Shown: positions 33,687 through 42,774, counted from the first letter of the stretch. The stretch is DNA of 43,909 nucleotides from Streptomyces sp. SA15 (GCF_002291145.1 NZ_NTGE01000092.1:1-43909); one strand, 5' to 3'. The notes: generated by a model not told the origin, from the sequence alone. Numbers and translations: made by a program.

Positions 33687-34120
33687 CAGTACCCCGCGTC
33701 AGTGTGGTCGGCGTTGTTGTCGCGCTTGAGATGCTGGTTCAGCATCTCGTCACGTTCCTGGTTGACCTCGGTGCGGATCTCGTGGAACCGGTAACGAAGG
33801 TCCTCTTCGAGGTTGTCGAAGGTGACGTCCACGCCGTGGACAGCGATCTGCATCGCCTCCAACTGGAGGCCGAGTGACTTGGAAAGCGAGGTGATGCGCT
33901 CGTGCACGCGCTCGTACTCCAGGTGGAGCGCCTTCGCTTCCGGGAAGTTCCCCATGCCGAACGCGGCCTCCGTCAGGCCGTGAGCCGCGACCTTCGACGA
34001 GCCACCAGCTGAGTCCTCGAAGGCGGTGAGCAGGTCGTCCACACGCTTCTTGAAGGTCGAGAGCGCCATCAGACCGCGCCGTACGTCGGCGGAGCCTCCG
34101 CCCATGTCCGCAGGAAGCAC
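33686..34120 (-). CDS. Helical ESX-associated protein, unknown
   Basis: The 144-residue protein is almost all helix, with STFKKRVDDLLTAFEDSAGG, HLEYERVHERITSLSKSLGLQ and FDNLEEDLRYRFHEIRTEV segments, typical of ESX partner proteins, but without WXG. I chose GTG at 34120 because GGGAGGGAAGG lies just upstream; ATG at 34105 or 34069 are alternatives. A promoter is predicted at 34209-34237, making this the first gene of an operon with the WXG/Gly-rich protein, the mycosin, esxA and esxB. Its stop shares one base with the next start. Confidence 0.82.
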   Translation of the reverse strand: MLPADMGGGSADVRRGLMALSTFKKRVDDLLTAFEDSAGGSSKVAAHGLTEAAFGMGNFPEAKALHLEYERVHERITSLSKSLGLQLEAMQIAVHGVDVTFDNLEEDLRYRFHEIRTEVNQERDEMLNQHLKRDNNADHTDAGY

Positions 34121-34208
34121 GATGCCTTCCCTCCCCGTTCCCCGTTCGTAAGGCCGTCGAGTGGCGCACCGGCGATGATGTTGATGTAGGGCGACACACG
34201 CATCGACC

Positions 34209-34237
34209 ACTGTAGTCGTTGTGTAAATCGCGGCCAA
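34209..34237 (-). promoter_or_regulatory. Predicted esx operon promoter (TTGGCC-N17-TACAGT)
   Basis: On the minus strand TTGGCC (34237-34232) and TACAGT (34214-34209) are 17 bases apart. Transcription would begin near 34202, about 80 bases before the first gene. A 13-base direct repeat (ACCGAACGAAC at 34353 and 34366) lies further upstream. Confidence 0.6.
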
Positions 34238-34393
34238 CTGAACTGTGTGTTGGGTGAGTTACGAAGTTGTCGAGACATCGTCAGCACAGTAGCGGCCAAG
34301 ATCGCCCAAAGCGTCCCAAACTTGGCCCGCTCAAGGTCCGGGGTCGAAGGCGACCGAACGAACCCACCGAACGAACTCTTTGCTAGGCCAAAA

Positions 34394-34936
34394 TCAAGCT
34401 CCCCTGGACGTACGCTCCTCCAGCCAACGCCGAGCGCCGACTTCGCTCGGATACTCGTGGACCGTGAGCATCGCCGCGAACCAGCCGACGCCCCATGCGG
34501 CGATCGCCGGCAGGACAGGCGCCGCGATCAGCAGGGGGAGGACAGCGGCGCGGGCCAGCCCCGGGGCACGGGTGCTGTCACCACGCTTGGCCTCCCACAT
34601 CTGCTGAGGAGTGGGAGGGTCGAGGAGTTTCTTGCGGTGGTCCCTGCGCTGCTTCACCCATCCCCACGCGACAGCGACGCCGGACGCGACTGCCTGCGTC
34701 CAGTCCCACACGGTGCGGGCGGTCGGTGGCAGATCGCTGCGGGGAACGCCCACGTAGAGCCTGAGCGCGATGTAGCAGAAGAAGGCCAGGAGGAGGAGTA
34801 CAAGGATCGCCGTGCGGACCCGGCGTGCCCAGTAGCGCGCGCCTCGCTCGTACCAACTGGTGCCGAGACCCGGCAACTTCGGGATCTGGACGGGAGCCTC
34901 GGAAGCGGGAACGTCAGAAGATGCTCTTGATGCCAT
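34394..34936 (-). CDS. Membrane protein overlapping the WXG gene, possible immunity protein
   Basis: The 180-residue protein has a cytoplasmic basic start, a membrane helix near 43-62 (AILVLLLLAFFCYIALRLYVG), a central charged part with KQRRDHRKKLLDPPTPQQMWE, and one or two hydrophobic segments near 128-158 (AAVLPLLIAAPVLPAIAAWGVG). Its start lies 23 bases inside the end of the 424-residue WXG gene, which is strong coupling. Membrane immunity proteins are often encoded this way beside exported membrane-active proteins; that function is inferred, and no known family was recognised. Confidence 0.83.
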   Translation of the reverse strand: MASRASSDVPASEAPVQIPKLPGLGTSWYERGARYWARRVRTAILVLLLLAFFCYIALRLYVGVPRSDLPPTARTVWDWTQAVASGVAVAWGWVKQRRDHRKKLLDPPTPQQMWEAKRGDSTRAPGLARAAVLPLLIAAPVLPAIAAWGVGWFAAMLTVHEYPSEVGARRWLEERTSRGA

Positions 34937-36188
34937 GCCAGACGTCGTCCTTCAGTCGTACGAAGTCGTCCCCGGTCTCGGAGAGGACGTTGCCGGTGCC
35001 GTGCAGCACACCGCCGACCACTCCGTGGTCGTGGATGTCCTCGCTCCAGTGCTCGTGGAAGGAGTGGTCGAGGACGTCCGTCGCGAGGATCGCCGACCCG
35101 ACGCCGACCACGGCCACAGCGGCCGCGCCCTCGACGGGCAGGGCGGCCACCATGCCCGCACCGACGGCCACTCCGCCGACGGCGACTCCGACGTCGACGG
35201 TGACGGAGTGCTGCCAGGACCAGCCCTTGTCGTGGTCGTCCTTCGCCTCCACCAGCCCACAGGCGGCGGCTGCGGCGACGTCCAGGACCGGGATCTCCCT
35301 GAGGAACTCCGGCAGTTTCTCGAGGCCCTTGCCGAGGCGCAGCGCATCCGCGGCATCGGCCAGCTTGACGTTCAGGGCGCGGTCGTACGGCAGGGCGGTA
35401 CTGCCGTGGTCGGCGCGGGCGATGGCGTTCTCCAGCGAGTCGACCTTCATGACCGCATCGCGGTAGGCACCTTTGGCTGGCAAGTCCTTGGGCAGCGCGC
35501 GGCCCGCCTTCTGGTACGCCTTGCGCTCCGCGCGGAGTTCCTTCTTGGCGGCCCGCTCCTCGTCCTTGGCGCCGTCGATCAGCTTCCTGGCCTCCTTGCC
35601 GCCGGCTCGGGCGTCCTCCGCGTCGTAGGCGTACAGGCCTCGCAGGGCGTCGGCGATGGTGATCTTGTCGCCCGTCGACACCGGAGCTGTCACCTGCGCG
35701 TACAGCCCCCGCAACTTGTTCGCGGCCACCAGACGCGCATGCTGCGCGGTATGCAGCACCCCCTTGCGCACCTGGTCGTACTCGCTCATCGCTGTGATCG
35801 TCTTCTGATCCTCCGCGGTCGGCGGATTCGCGGTGGTGATCTCCCGGGGCAGGCCCATCGCGCCCATCGGCACGCCCTTGCGGGTTGCCACGTGCTCGGC
35901 GTTCTGCAGGGCCGTCTCGCAGGTGGTCAGGGCGTCGACGAGGTCGGAGAGGATGTCCCCCGTGTCGTGCACGAGGCTGGCGAAGGCGCCGGCGGCCAGC
36001 GCGTCCTCGCTCCATGTGCCACGGAAGGTCTCCGCCGCCTCGCCCTTCCAGGCCGCGTCGCCCACCAGCGCCTCGACGGTGCGGCTGAGGGGGGTGACGA
36101 CGTCGTCGAGCTTGTCCTTGGCGTTCTTGTACGTCTCGGCCATCGTGCGCAGTCCGCCGATGTCGCCGCCGACCCAGCTGTCGGCCAT
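34914..36188 (-). CDS. WXG-headed protein with hydrophobic C-terminal region, likely type VII substrate
   Basis: The 424-residue protein has an N-terminal helical domain with WXG at W47-K48-G49 (GDAAWKGEAAETF), a charged middle part with coiled-coil character (KDEERAAKKELRAERKAYQKAG, about 220-250), and a C-terminal Gly/Ala-rich hydrophobic stretch (about 330-370, VDVGVAVGGVAVGAGMVAAL) followed by a short soluble end. This head-middle-hydrophobic tail form resembles exported membrane-active proteins such as the cassette A product. It overlaps both neighbours: one base with the small partner gene and 23 bases with the membrane-protein gene. No catalytic motif is seen. Confidence 0.88.
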   Translation of the reverse strand: MADSWVGGDIGGLRTMAETYKNAKDKLDDVVTPLSRTVEALVGDAAWKGEAAETFRGTWSEDALAAGAFASLVHDTGDILSDLVDALTTCETALQNAEHVATRKGVPMGAMGLPREITTANPPTAEDQKTITAMSEYDQVRKGVLHTAQHARLVAANKLRGLYAQVTAPVSTGDKITIADALRGLYAYDAEDARAGGKEARKLIDGAKDEERAAKKELRAERKAYQKAGRALPKDLPAKGAYRDAVMKVDSLENAIARADHGSTALPYDRALNVKLADAADALRLGKGLEKLPEFLREIPVLDVAAAAACGLVEAKDDHDKGWSWQHSVTVDVGVAVGGVAVGAGMVAALPVEGAAAVAVVGVGSAILATDVLDHSFHEHWSEDIHDHGVVGGVLHGTGNVLSETGDDFVRLKDDVWHGIKSIF

Positions 36189-36490
36189 CAGCCGTCATCC
36201 GCCATCAGGTCCTCGAACAGGCCGTGTACGTCGATGTCGTGCCGCTGGAAGGAGTCGCGGGCGTACGTCACCTTGTCGCCGTGGTCGTCGAGCCGGTCGG
36301 CGAAGCCGATGTGCAGGGCGACGATGAGGTCGGCGACCTCCTTGATGGCGTGGTCGAGCCCGGCGTCGCCGCCGCTGACCAGGGGCGGAGCGACGTCGGC
36401 GTGCAGCTTGCGGTAGTTGACGGCCTCGTCGTGGAAGGTCTTGGACATGGAGGTGAGGTCGCTGAGGACCGCCTTGAAGTCGACCGACAT
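36188..36490 (-). CDS. Small helical ESX-like partner (DUF6317-like)
   Basis: The 100-residue protein is a helical hairpin in outline: FKAVLSDLTSMSKTFHDEAVNYRKL, then a Gly-rich turn SGGDAGLDHAIK, then a second long helix. It has WXG100 size but no WXG, and reminds me of DUF6317 proteins, from memory. The ATG shares one base with the previous stop, and its own stop shares one with the next start, so it should be made in step with the 424-residue WXG protein and probably pairs with it. There is no YxxxD signal. Confidence 0.85.
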   Translation of the reverse strand: MSVDFKAVLSDLTSMSKTFHDEAVNYRKLHADVAPPLVSGGDAGLDHAIKEVADLIVALHIGFADRLDDHGDKVTYARDSFQRHDIDVHGLFEDLMADDG

Positions 36491-36996
36491 CAGCCGGCCT
36501 CCCGCGCGTAGACGGCCAGGTCGTCCGGCTGCCAGTTGTGCCGTCCGGGGGCCACTGTCGGGTCGAGGAGGACCGTGACGTCGTACGCGCTGACGCCATC
36601 CGCCAGCGGACCGATAGAGGTGGCGACCCACGGCTGGGCCTCGCCGAGGGCGGCCACCAGCCGGTCGAGTGTGGTGAAGGCGAAGGCCACGGTTCCCGTT
36701 CCGGCCCAAGGGTGCTCGAAGAGTTCGTACGCGATGAAGGGCACCCGGGCCGTGCGGCCGTCCGCGTCCGTGACATCGGCGTACCGGGGATGGGCCGGTA
36801 CGAACACGGGCGCGTGGTAGGCGGGGATGCCCGGGCGTTGGGCAGAGGGTGCCGGTGATTCGGCGTCGCCGTGTTCGACGTAGTCGAGAAGGCGCGATCT
36901 GCGGGGCTCCGGCGTCGTCGCAGACACCTGGGCCTGGTCTCCGGGCGGCTCCACCCCGACGTAGTCAAGAAGGCGCGAACGGAGTGGTATGCCCAC
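36490..36996 (-). CDS. SAV_915/SseB-like protein
   Basis: The 168-residue protein ends in a domain I recognise as the SAV_915/SseB-like type: VPFIAYELFEHPWAGTG, FAFTTLDRLVAALGEAQPW and DVTVLLDP. Such genes are often found beside ESX substrates in Streptomyces; their role is unknown, perhaps in substrate handling in the cytoplasm. The N-terminus has the motif RSRLLDYV twice (about residues 5-12 and 33-40). I chose GTG at 36996 because GAGAGGAG lies before it; the frame extends to 37080 without support. It heads a four-gene overlapping unit. Confidence 0.83.
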   Translation of the reverse strand: MGIPLRSRLLDYVGVEPPGDQAQVSATTPEPRRSRLLDYVEHGDAESPAPSAQRPGIPAYHAPVFVPAHPRYADVTDADGRTARVPFIAYELFEHPWAGTGTVAFAFTTLDRLVAALGEAQPWVATSIGPLADGVSAYDVTVLLDPTVAPGRHNWQPDDLAVYAREAG

Positions 36997-37254
36997 CGCC
37001 GTCTCCTCTCCCCCGTGGACCGATGGCCCTTGGACGATGTGGCAGCACCACCGTAGCCAGGCAGCCATCCGGTAAATCACGCTATGTCAGGAGGAGGAGG
37101 CGGGGCATGCGCAACCCATACGGCGGTTTGGCCAGGGGCTGGTCAGCGCTTGACCGTGGGATGACCGGAGTGGCCGACACCGGCGAGGTCAGCGGTCACG
37201 GTGCAGCCGACCCTCGGGGACGCCCCAGGGCGAGGCCGATGATGTTCAGCTTGG

Positions 37255-38571
37255 TCAGCGCGTCCCGGATCCGGACTCCAGCCGTCGCGCGTGCCTGCGC
37301 CGCGCATCCCGCATCGCCACCGCCGTGCCGCCCAGCCCCGCGACAAGAACCACCGCGCCCACGGCCACATACGTGGCGAGGCGAGCGTTGCGTTCCTCGG
37401 CCGTTTCGCCGATCTGGAACTTGGCCGGGGTGGGAGGTTCCTGCTGGCCCAGACCTTGCTGAGGGTTGGGGGACTCCAGGGGGTTTTCGTCCTCCGTCAG
37501 GGCTCGGACGGGGTCGACCACTCCCCAGCCGACCAGGCGGTCGTGGCCCGCGATCGTGCGCTCAGCCGTCTGTTCGATCTGCGCGACGATCTCGCGGGCG
37601 GTCCAGTCGGGGTGCTTCGCCTTGATCAAGGCCGCGACGCCGGCGACGTACGGCGCCGAGAAGCTCGTACCGTTGTCGGAGCAGTGGCCGCCCTTGGGGA
37701 CCGTGGAGATCATGTCGACGCCGGGGGCCGCCACGCCGACGAACTCGCCGGACTGGGAGAAGGAGGCGCGCTCGTTGTTGCGGTCCGAGGCCGCCACCGC
37801 GAGGACGCCCTTGTAGGACGCGGGGTATGTCTCCTTGACGTTGCCGCCGAGGCCGTCGTTGCCCGCCGAGGCCACGACGACGATCTTCTGGGCCAGGGCC
37901 TCGTTGATCGCCAGCTCCAGGTCGGATGTCGGCTTCACCGCGTTCGACGTGTCCTGTGAGATGTTGATGACGCCGGCCCCGGCCTGGATGGCGTAGCGGA
38001 TCGCCGCCGCCAGGCTGTCGGCGGTGCCGTGGCCCTCCGCGTCGTTCTGCTGGATCGGGATGATCGTCGCCTCGGGGGCCAGGCCCACGAAGCCGGTGCC
38101 CTGGACGGGGCGGGCCGCGATGATGCCGGCGACCTTGGTGCCGTGGCCGACGGTGTCCGTGGTGCCGTTCTCCTTGCCCCGTTCGATCGGGTTGCCGTCG
38201 TCGTCCTTGAGGTTCTTCGGCAGGAGGTTACGGCCGCTCTTCGCGTCGACCGCGTCGCGCAGCTGGGGATTCGTGACGTCGACGCCGGTGTCGATCACCG
38301 CCACCCGTACGCCCTTGCCCCTGGACTGGCTCCACAGCTCGTCCAGGAGGACGCGCTGGAGGGACCAAGGACGGCCCGGGTACTTGCCGTTGGGGAACTG
38401 GCACTGGTCTGAGTACGGGAGGTCGGCCGCCGCCGCGGGGGGCGCGAGGAGGACGGGTGCGGTCATGAGCAGCGTCGCGGCCACCACGGTCTTCATACGC
38501 CGGGCCACCGCAGTCGTCATACGCCGGGCCACCGCGGTCGTCATGCACGGGAAGGAGGGCACGTGTCGCAT
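37255..38571 (-). CDS. mycP: Mycosin (type VII secretion-associated serine protease), second copy
   Basis: The 438-residue protein has a signal peptide ending near residue 50, catalytic Asp94 (AVIDTGV), His143 (VGHGT) and Ser303 (GTSFSAP), the oxyanion Asn238, and a C-terminal membrane helix (YVAVGAVVLVAGLGGTAVAM) with a basic tail. All active residues are present. It starts 11 bases after eccB, with GAGGGG before the ATG, so it is the mycosin of the core machine. The N-terminus is lengthened by an in-frame 24-base tandem repeat that doubles MTTAVARR. It is only distantly like the mycosin at 30701. Confidence 0.94.
   Translation of the reverse strand: MRHVPSFPCMTTAVARRMTTAVARRMKTVVAATLLMTAPVLLAPPAAAADLPYSDQCQFPNGKYPGRPWSLQRVLLDELWSQSRGKGVRVAVIDTGVDVTNPQLRDAVDAKSGRNLLPKNLKDDDGNPIERGKENGTTDTVGHGTKVAGIIAARPVQGTGFVGLAPEATIIPIQQNDAEGHGTADSLAAAIRYAIQAGAGVINISQDTSNAVKPTSDLELAINEALAQKIVVVASAGNDGLGGNVKETYPASYKGVLAVAASDRNNERASFSQSGEFVGVAAPGVDMISTVPKGGHCSDNGTSFSAPYVAGVAALIKAKHPDWTAREIVAQIEQTAERTIAGHDRLVGWGVVDPVRALTEDENPLESPNPQQGLGQQEPPTPAKFQIGETAEERNARLATYVAVGAVVLVAGLGGTAVAMRDARRRHARRLESGSGTR
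38494..38541. repeat. 24-base tandem repeat in the mycosin signal region
   Basis: Copies at 38494-38517 and 38518-38541 differ at one base and encode MTTAVARR twice on the minus strand, followed by the related MKTVVAAT. Confidence 0.92.
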
Positions 38572-38582
38572 GTCCGCGCCCC

Positions 38583-40109
38583 TCAGGAACCCTGCGGCTG
38601 ACGTGCCGCCGTCGTCGACAGGCGTGGGCCCGTGGGCAGGAACTCCGACCAGGCGGCGGGGATCGGCGCGGGGTCGACGTCCTTGTAGCCCAGCCGGGTC
38701 TGGGCCTGTTCAGCCTCCTGTTGGGCCTGCTCGCGTTCCTTGGCCGTCGTACCGATGCCGGCGTCGTCCGTGCCGCTGTCTGCGTTGGACTGCAGTACGT
38801 AGCGCAGGCCCGTGTCGGTGACGAGGAAGACGGGGCCGGCCTTGGTCTCCTCGCCCTGGAACTGGCGGTAGAGCTGGCCGGATCCGGGCGTGACGTAGGC
38901 GCTTGAGGAGCCGGTGGGCAGCTTGGCCGGGAAGTCCGTGCCCGCCCAGGTGCTCAGGGTCGTGGCGCCCGAGCCCGCGTTCACGCCGCGCAGGACGTTG
39001 CAGACGGTGCTGCGGCTGCCGGCCGCTCCGGAGGCCTCGTTGACGGGCTGGGGGTCCTCGGTCGGCCAGCGGTGCTCGGTGCCGAACGGCTTGCCCGGGA
39101 CGATCGCGCCGGGGCTCATTCCCTTGGCTTCACCGGCCTGTCCCAGGGAGGCCAAGTCCTCGCTGAACAGCAGGAGCTGGGCCACGAAGGCGGAGATGGG
39201 GGCGACGCGGCCGGGCAGCACCACGTAGTACTGGTCGCTGTTGAGGTCGGACGCCTTGAGCACCATGCCGACCCTGTTGGTCGTCTCGTCCAGCTGACCG
39301 GGGGCGTCGGCCGCGAGGCCCACCTGATCGGGGATCTCGGGGAAGGAGATCGGGTCGCCCCGGTGCAGGGTCTCCAGCCACTCCTTGGACACCTTCTGCG
39401 GCTGCCGGCCGGAGCCGACGACGGCGCGCAGCAGCAGTTCGTCGCTCTTGTCGATGGGATACGACCGTCCGCTCGCGTCCACCACGTAGTGGTTCCCGCC
39501 GGGGTCGGCGACGTAGAGGAGTTGACCGCCCGTCAGCTTCTCTCCCTTGCCCTCGGTCGCCTTCATGTCGCGGGAGGCGAGGACCAGGGCCGCCTTCTGG
39601 ATGGACTCGCCGCCCGCGCTGGGGCGTTCGCAGACCGCCCAGCGCTTCTCGCTGCCCGCCTCGGACGCCGAGGGAAGGCGGTCGGGCGCGTACGGGATGC
39701 CGATGGTGACGCCGTGCGGGATCTTGCCGTTGTCGAGAACGGACTCGGCGACGGTCACCACCTCGCCCTCGCCCTCGTTGAGGAGCAGCTTGGCGGAGGC
39801 CATGTTGAGGACCGGGTGCAGTTGGACCTGCTTGCCGGTCTTCAGGACGACGTAGCGCGTGGTCGAGTCGCTGGCGACGATCACCTTGGCGTTGGGGTCG
39901 TTCCAGCCCTTGGGCGCGGTGGGCTTGAACATGCCCCACGCCCCGAAGACAGCGATGACGATCACGCCCACGATGATGCCGGGAAGGATCGAGCGCAGTG
40001 GACGGGGCGCCCCCTCCTCCGAGCCGTCGGGCGAGGACTGCAGGAAGGCCGCGAGCATGCGGCGCTTCGCGAAGGTGTAGGCATTGAGCTGGTCGCGCCG
40101 AGATGCCAT
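38583..40109 (-). CDS. eccB: Type VII secretion membrane protein EccB
   Basis: EccB is a core part of ESX machines, with one membrane helix and a large periplasm-side domain. The 508-residue protein starts ASRRDQLNAYTFAKRRML, a conserved EccB N-terminus, has a membrane helix at about 41-60, and then the repeated-fold extracytoplasmic region with two Cys residues (AVCERP and TVCNVL) that may pair. The ATG at 40109 is chosen to give that N-terminus; the frame runs back to 40250. It is followed at 11 bases by the second mycosin gene and is divergent from eccE. Confidence 0.95.
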   Translation of the reverse strand: MASRRDQLNAYTFAKRRMLAAFLQSSPDGSEEGAPRPLRSILPGIIVGVIVIAVFGAWGMFKPTAPKGWNDPNAKVIVASDSTTRYVVLKTGKQVQLHPVLNMASAKLLLNEGEGEVVTVAESVLDNGKIPHGVTIGIPYAPDRLPSASEAGSEKRWAVCERPSAGGESIQKAALVLASRDMKATEGKGEKLTGGQLLYVADPGGNHYVVDASGRSYPIDKSDELLLRAVVGSGRQPQKVSKEWLETLHRGDPISFPEIPDQVGLAADAPGQLDETTNRVGMVLKASDLNSDQYYVVLPGRVAPISAFVAQLLLFSEDLASLGQAGEAKGMSPGAIVPGKPFGTEHRWPTEDPQPVNEASGAAGSRSTVCNVLRGVNAGSGATTLSTWAGTDFPAKLPTGSSSAYVTPGSGQLYRQFQGEETKAGPVFLVTDTGLRYVLQSNADSGTDDAGIGTTAKEREQAQQEAEQAQTRLGYKDVDPAPIPAAWSEFLPTGPRLSTTAARQPQGS

Positions 40110-40308
40110 CTGTGCCTGTCTCTCCCCGTGTTCACATGGGCCGCGCCCGCCGGGTGACGTGGGTCCCCCGCCTCCGATGTCAGAGCGGCCCCCTACTATG
40201 CCTGGTATCCGCGAGGACTTGTGGAGCGGGTAGGGTACCCGGGCCCTCAAGGGCCCTGTGCGGTGCTGAAATGCCAGCGAGTTGTGAGCAAAACGGGGGG
40301 ATGGAGTG

Positions 40309-41649
40309 ATGGCTTCCGGAACGCGCGCCCGGTCCCGTGACCGATCGCGGACGCGGGGCTCTTCGGCGCCCCGGCAAACGACGGAAACGCCCCGGCAGAC
40401 ACCGGCGCAGCGGTCGGCCTCGCCGGGCGCGCTCCATCTCCGGGTGCGTTCGGGTCAGGTCGGGGCATTCCGGTTGCAACGCTTCGTCCTGTTCGAGATC
40501 GCGGCCGCCATCCTGCTCGTCGGATGGGTGATCGATCCCGTGGCCCTGGTGCCCGCGGCCGTCGTCGCCATCTGCCTGGTGCTGCTCTCCTTCTTCCGCC
40601 GCCGTGGCCGCTCCCTGCCCGAATGGCTGGCCACGGCAAGGGCGTTGAAAGCGCGGCAGCGCCGGGCCGCGAGTACGCCGATACCGCAGGGCACGGAGCC
40701 GGGGCTCGCGCCGGCCGTGGAGTGCGACCCGAGTCTGCGGACGTACACGTACGCCGGCCGTGACCGCCGGCCCGTCGGAATCATCGGGGACGGCACGTTC
40801 GTCACCGCGGTCCTGCAGGTGGAGGCCGACGCCACCGCGCTGCGGGCCGAGCGGAACCGGCAGCCGCTGCCGCTCTCCCTGGTCCACGGCGCCCTGGACG
40901 TGGACGGGATCCGGCTGGAGTCGGCGCAGGTCGTGCTGCACACCCAGCCCGCGCCCGCGATTCATCTGCCCCAGCAGTCCGTGGCCGTCGCCAACTACGC
41001 GCCCCTGCAGGAACAGACGGGTGCACCGGCCGTGCGGATCACGTGGATCGCGTTGAAGCTGGACCCGGAGCTGTGCCCGGAGGCCGTGGCCGCGCGCGGG
41101 GGCGGTCTCGTCGGGGCGCAGAAGTGTGTCGTGCGTGCCGCCGATCACCTGGCGAGCCGGCTGACCGGGGCCGGGTTCCGTGCGCACCTCCTCGACGAGG
41201 ACGAGCTGACCTCCGCCATCGCCACCTCGGCCTGCGCCAACCCGCTGGTGACGGCGGAGGCCGGGCGGACGGAGACGCGCGAGCGGCGGACCGAGGAGTC
41301 GGCCCGGAGCTGGCGCTGCGACAACCGCAGACACACCACGTACTGGCTCCGTCGCTGGCCCGCGCTGGGGGGTGAGAGAGCTCCGTCGCTGCCGCAGCTC
41401 CTCGCCCTGGTCACGGCCGTCCCCGCGCTCGCGACCACCTTCAGCCTCACGCTCACGTGCGGGGAGCGGCAGGAGGAGGTCTCCGTCTGCGGGCACCTGC
41501 GGGTGACCGGGCGCAGCGACGACGAACTCGTCGCCGCCCGGCGCGCGTTGCAGGGCGCGGCCCGGCACACGGGCACGGGGCTCGCCCGCCTCGACCGGGA
41601 ACAGGTACCCGGCATGCTCGCCACTCTGCCCCTCGGAGGTGCCCGGTGA
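40309..41649 (+). CDS. eccE: Type VII secretion protein EccE
   Basis: EccE sits at the edge of the ESX membrane complex. The 446-residue protein has an Arg/Thr-rich start, two membrane helices (about 58-75 and 77-96) and a soluble domain, the EccE form. In the middle, RTYTYAGRDRRPVGIIGDGTFVTAVLQV is typical of the family. ATG at 40309 follows GGGGGG and GGAG; GTG at 40306 is an alternative. It is divergent from eccB across about 200 bases and overlaps the next gene by four bases (GTGA). Confidence 0.9.
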   Translation: MASGTRARSRDRSRTRGSSAPRQTTETPRQTPAQRSASPGALHLRVRSGQVGAFRLQRFVLFEIAAAILLVGWVIDPVALVPAAVVAICLVLLSFFRRRGRSLPEWLATARALKARQRRAASTPIPQGTEPGLAPAVECDPSLRTYTYAGRDRRPVGIIGDGTFVTAVLQVEADATALRAERNRQPLPLSLVHGALDVDGIRLESAQVVLHTQPAPAIHLPQQSVAVANYAPLQEQTGAPAVRITWIALKLDPELCPEAVAARGGGLVGAQKCVVRAADHLASRLTGAGFRAHLLDEDELTSAIATSACANPLVTAEAGRTETRERRTEESARSWRCDNRRHTTYWLRRWPALGGERAPSLPQLLALVTAVPALATTFSLTLTCGERQEEVSVCGHLRVTGRSDDELVAARRALQGAARHTGTGLARLDREQVPGMLATLPLGGAR

Positions 41650-42431
41650 CGTCGATGACCACGCGCGTGGGACAGGCGTCCGCCGGTCGCGGCGAGCCAC
41701 AGCCCTCTGTCCCCGAGCGGGCGCGCGAACTGCTGCGCACCGGCCTCGGGTTGATCGGCCCGCGGCACGCTCGGCACTCCGTGTCCGTCGACCAGCTGGA
41801 CGCCCTCACGCTCCCCATCGGCGACGACGGCGTCGTCATCGGAGTGGACGCGGAGGGGCGGCCCGCGGTGTTGGGGCTCAATCGGCCGACCGCGTACGAC
41901 GTCGTCCTCATCGGCGGGCTGTGGACCGTGCAGGTCATCGCGCTCAGGGCGGCGGCGACGGGAGCGCGGGTGGCCGTGGAGACGGGGCGTCCGCAGGCCT
42001 GGATGCAGATGGTGCATGCCATGGGGGGCGGACAGAACGGGCTGGCCGTGTATGACGTCGGGCGCGTGCCCCCGCAGGGCACTTCGGCCGGTACGCCTGT
42101 CTTGGTGGTGCGGGACTGCGGTATGCGGCCGCCGCGCGGTCGGGTCGTCTCCGGGCCCTGGCAGTCGGTGCTGACCCTGCTGCCATATCTCAGCCCGGTG
42201 GCTCCGCGGCTCGTGCGGCAGGCGCGGCTCGTCGGGGTGCAGAGAATCTCGCCGGACGAGGCGACGGAGCTGGGCCGCACGATGGCGCTGCCGCGGGCCG
42301 AGGTGGAGGCCCTGCCCGGGCTCTCCGACGGCCTCACCCTCTGGTGTAGCGATCGTGACCGGCAGTACGTGCTCACACAACCGACCGACGCCGAGATCGG
42401 ATTGTTGGGTACGCCGCGCAGGATGGACTGA
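41646..42431 (+). CDS. Conserved type VII-associated protein, unknown
   Basis: The 261-residue protein is soluble, with a possible Rossmann-like core (AYDVVLIGGLWTVQVIALRAAATGARVAVETG) and a later LVVRDCGMRPPRGR segment. I do not recognise a named family. The GTG start overlaps the eccE stop by four bases, so it is translated together with eccE and is probably part of the secretion system; its position between eccE and the SCO5717-like ATPase gene is the usual one in Streptomyces, as I recall. ATG at 41655 is another possible start. Confidence 0.85.
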   Translation: MTSMTTRVGQASAGRGEPQPSVPERARELLRTGLGLIGPRHARHSVSVDQLDALTLPIGDDGVVIGVDAEGRPAVLGLNRPTAYDVVLIGGLWTVQVIALRAAATGARVAVETGRPQAWMQMVHAMGGGQNGLAVYDVGRVPPQGTSAGTPVLVVRDCGMRPPRGRVVSGPWQSVLTLLPYLSPVAPRLVRQARLVGVQRISPDEATELGRTMALPRAEVEALPGLSDGLTLWCSDRDRQYVLTQPTDAEIGLLGTPRRMD

Positions 42432-42774
42432 ATCGGACGCCGCTCGACGCGAATTGAGCATTCGGGGGCTTTCTTGCGCTTTGTCTTGCGGCTTCACACC
42501 TGTTATCGGGCGGTTTGTTCATCGGAAGTGGTGACGTGTACGACACCTGCGGGCCCGTTGTGAAGCAGTGCGCGGGTCGTGATGGGGTGGATGGGCCTGC
42601 CAGGGTGGGGCACGTGGTGATTAGGCTGGGACGGGGCGCGATGTCAGAACCCGTGGACCGGGCGTCGGCGCCCCAGGGGGAGCCGGTGGACCGGACGACC
42701 TCGAACGACCAAGGCCGACAAGTAATGGTCGCCCCGGCACGGCATGAGGGTGCTCGACCACACCAGGAGGAACT
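42432..42774 (+). promoter_or_regulatory. Spacer before the ATPase gene with a possible promoter and short frame
   Basis: TAGGCT at 42622-42627 could be a -10 hexamer (no clear -35). An ATG at 42641 opens a 45-codon frame (MSEPVDRASAPQGEPVDRT...) that ends at 42778, overlapping the ATPase start. I do not have enough evidence to call it a gene. Nothing else is recognised here. Confidence 0.4.
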
